From: Zancudomyces culisetae
Lineage: Eukaryota; Kickxellomycota; Harpellomycetes; Harpellales; Legeriomycetaceae
Direction of reading: 5' to 3'
NCBI GenBank assembly: GCA_001969505.1
Contig: LSSK01001011.1
Span: 1-32,882, forward strand
DNA: 32,882 bases
Positions 30,271 to 32,882 of the stretch are shown piece by piece. Position numbers and translations under genes: made by a program. Every line of letters starts with the position of its first letter. Position 1 is the first letter of the stretch. Below the pieces are notes generated by a model. It searched no databases and was not told the origin of the DNA. It was given only the letters and a program-made list of their open reading frames with translations.

Positions 30271-32882
30271 ATGTTAACAAGGCATAAAATAAATGCTAGA
30301 CGGGTTGGACGCCCAGACGCATTCCTGAGACCAATTCCAATCGTTGTGCGGAATTTTGTCTCCAAAAACACGAACCCGCCACAAAAGACAAAGCATTTGT
30401 ACAACGTGAATGTAGCTAGAACCGGAACTCTAGGCTTTTTCGTCCCAAGGTGCTCCCCAGCCAATATACACTCTACCCCTTTCTTTGGGGATGGAATTCT
30501 TGCGGGAACTAGACTCAAACAAAGCTCAAGATGTTATAGCACCAAAAATATTAGCACTAGTGGTGGCATTAGTACTGGTACTGGTACTGGTACTGGTACT
30601 GGTACTGGTACTGGTAGTGTTATTGTGAATGGGAGTGTGGAACGAGGGTTGTTCAAACAGTACAAAAGACAGGTTTTTTTAACGGAAAAACGACTTTATA
30701 CTGCCTCAGCTACAAAGACAGCCAGACATCAATATAGTGAAGACCCGCTCCTAACACCAAAAAAGGTAAATTTAACAAGACCATTTATTCTACAGCAAAA
30801 AAGTTGTGTGCATCTTTATAAATGAAGGTAGAGAATCAGTTTTTTTTATTAACTATACAAATGGTTACAATAGATTATGGAGGAGTTGGACAAGTGTGTT
30901 ATTGGACAGTACAAAGCCAAAAAGATATTATCAGTGGCAGTATTTAACCACTACAACCGGGTTAGAATAAATAATCTCAATAAGCAAAAGAAAAGATTGA
31001 TGCAGAGTTATGAGCAAAATGGAGGAGCACAAGAATCAAGTGAAGGAATGACAGGTGCAAGTGTAGAAGGGTATAATAGCCAAAAACCTGTGGCTCAAAC
31101 AACAGGGCTTGGTAAGAAGGGCAAGGAATCAGGGATCAAAGAAGCTAAAAATAAAGAAGAGTCAAGCCAACAAGAAACAACTAGAACGGAGCAAAGAAAG
31201 GGGGGTGGAATAATAACTGGTACTGGAGGAGCAGGGGGAGGAGTCACCCGAAAGAAAATAGGACTTGGTGAACATGTAGATAGAGAAAAGAGCAAAACCA
31301 AAAGAGGTGGTGGCAAAAATATAGCACGGCTGGTAGAGGCACAGTTACAACAAGAGAGGCAAGACGACCTGGGAACAGTGTTAGAGAAGAGCAACGTATT
31401 ACTGATAGGACCAACGGGGTCAGGAAAGACATTACTAGCAAAGACAATAGCCGGGATTCTGAAGGTGCCGTTTTCCATGTCAGACGCCACACCACTGACA
31501 CAAGCCGGATATGTAGGTGATGATGTTGAGACGGTAATTCATCGATTGTTGCAGAGATGTGACTTCAATGTAGAACAAGCCGAATATGGAATTGTTTTTA
31601 TTGATGAAATTGACAAAATATCCAAGCGGACAGATACAATGTCGACTTCAAAGGATGTGTCTGGGGAGGGAGTCCAGCAAAGTTTGCTGCGGATGTTGGA
31701 AGGAACAGTTGTTACTATAGTTGACAAATCTGCAATTTCGATTTTAAACAATAATTCATTTAACAGTCCAAATGGTCTCAACAACCCAAACAATCCAGTT
31801 ACTGGAAACCCCTTTGGAAAGGGGTTTACCAATTTCAATGGTAACAGTGCAGGCAATCCATTTGGTACATCTGTAAACAGACCCACAAATTGGGGATCAA
31901 ACCAAGGTGCTGGGTTTGATGGAGATTACAAGTCAAATCCCATTTTCTCTAAAAGTAGCAATAACAATAGCAACAACAATTCCGCAAATACCATAAAAAA
32001 CCAATTTAACGGCTCAAACAGCAGCAATTTTGGATCGGAAAGAGGTTACAAAAGAGACAGGAATTTCACCAATAGCAACAGTAATTATAGTAGCAATAGT
32101 AATAGTAGTAATAGTAGTATAAACACCTCGGTACCAGGGGGTCTATATACATCACATAATAGCGCAGTGCCGCCACCAGCACCAACATTGAAAACAAACT
32201 CACAGGGAACACACATGATACACAACAGTAGGAGTGTGGGAAGTGGTGGAAACAATGGGGGAGCTGGTAATGGGCCGTTTGGATTTGGACTCGGGATGGG
32301 GCTTGGTAGTGGGCCAAACTCTACAGCTCCATTTCCACCACTACCCTTGTCAAATAGAAGCGGTGTATTCAATGTTGACACTTCAAATATTTTGTTTATT
32401 CTGAGTGGGGCGTTTATAGGGCTAGAAAAGCAAATAACCAATAGAATATCAAAGGGTTCTATTGGATTCAACAACCCGGTAGGCCAAAAGGTATTACTGC
32501 AACAATACCAAGAGGAACAACAACCACAACAACAAGGACAGCAACTAAAGAATGATATGGAGCAGGTACAGCAGCAGAAGCAAATAGGCCTACCCGACGG
32601 TGGTTCTGATAGCGATTACAATGTTTTGGATTTTGTAGAGCCAGAAGGTAAGTTGTTTAAATACTATAAACTCTACTAGGTAATTCAAACGAGGCATTTA
32701 ACTCTCCTCCTACCCATCTCAATATCGTGATTAAAGCGAATACAAAGTTTATGAACTGTTATTATTTCAATTGTAGATCTTATAAAGTATGGGTTTATTC
32801 CCGAGTTCATTGGAAGAATTCCAGTAGTAGCTAGCGTTGCAGAGCTGAAATTGGAAGAGTTGATCAGGATACTTACTGAACC
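30271..32882 (+). CDS. Mitochondrial ClpX-like AAA+ unfoldase, 3' partial
   Basis: Exons 30271-30765, 30874-32647 and 32777 to beyond the window edge; introns of 108 and 129 nt (GTAAAT and GTAAGT to TAG) with matching phases. The first 35 residues are basic and Arg-rich, fitting a mitochondrial presequence. No ClpX zinc-binding domain is present, as in several mitochondrial forms. Family core: [26 protein letters not shown] across the first junction, Walker A GPTGSGKT (about 344-351), pore loop GYVGDD (377-382), Walker B IVFIDEID (405-412), [39 protein letters not shown] (695-697), and [18 protein letters not shown] with the Arg finger across the second junction. It should unfold matrix proteins, alone or for ClpP. 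Three low-complexity inserts stand out: about 195-330, a roughly 215-residue Asn/Ser/Gly block at about 448-664, and a Gln-rich stretch after IGF. Confidence 0.92.
30571..30618 (+). repeat. GGTACT hexanucleotide array in coding sequence
   Basis: Six perfect GGTACT units (30577-30612) are flanked by AGTACT and GGTAGT. In frame they encode alternating Thr-Gly in the poorly conserved N-terminal part of the ClpX-like protein, ahead of the ATPase core. Copy number could vary without a frameshift because the unit is six bases. Confidence 0.95.

Noticed and set aside
30766-30825. Continuation of the first ClpX frame past 30765 to a stop at 30825
   Set aside because: GTAAAT at 30766 to TAG at 30873 is a good intron that restores the conserved ClpX sequence, so these codons are intronic.
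32648-32679. Apparent C-terminus of ClpX at 32679
   Set aside because: GTAAGT at 32648 begins an intron; conserved ClpX sequence resumes at 32777 in the right phase and runs off the window.

Overview
This looks like a nuclear segment of a fungal genome. The genes are eukaryotic: short GT-AG introns (about 93-181 nt, acceptors almost always TAG), a mitochondrial ClpX, SRP68, an Arl2/Cin4-type GTPase, a METTL2-type tRNA methyltransferase and an SRF/Mcm1-type MADS protein. A secreted subtilase and a pair of small secreted cysteine-rich proteins resembling fungal CBM19 chitin-binding modules point to a fungus. The intergenic DNA is strongly AT-rich. The CBM19-like family and overall style would fit an early-diverging lineage such as Kickxellomycotina, but that placement is inference only. 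I saw no virus, intact transposon, CRISPR array, rRNA or convincing tRNA.

Layout. 1-1690: 3' part of an unrecognised low-complexity gene (+). 2388-3205: two small secreted cysteine-rich genes, tail to tail. 3206-5385: intergenic. 5386-7344: MADS-box transcription factor (-) with a 28-glutamine tract. 7345-13889: a 6.5 kb stretch with no supportable gene. 13890-15437: tRNA m3C methyltransferase (+), four exons. 16906-18405: secreted subtilisin-like protease (+). 18947-19947: Arl2-like GTPase (+), four exons. 22337-24034: 6-phosphogluconate dehydrogenase (+), three exons, the first of only 11 coding bases. 24264-25247: transaldolase (-), convergent with the dehydrogenase. 27258-29240: SRP68 (+). 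30271 to the right edge: mitochondrial ClpX-like AAA+ unfoldase (+), cut by the window end.

Most of these are housekeeping genes, so the novelty is in details. Two pentose-phosphate enzymes, one oxidative and one non-oxidative, are tail-to-tail neighbours. The dehydrogenase changes codon usage abruptly partway along. The ClpX carries a roughly 215-residue Asn/Ser/Gly-rich insertion inside its ATPase domain yet keeps the IGF tripeptide used to dock ClpP. The two chitin-binding-like proteins share exact cysteine spacing except for one Cys-to-Tyr change. Several multi-exon genes (methyltransferase, GTPase, dehydrogenase start, ClpX) were assembled by hand from reading frame, splice consensus and family similarity; these joins agree in phase but are not backed by transcript data.
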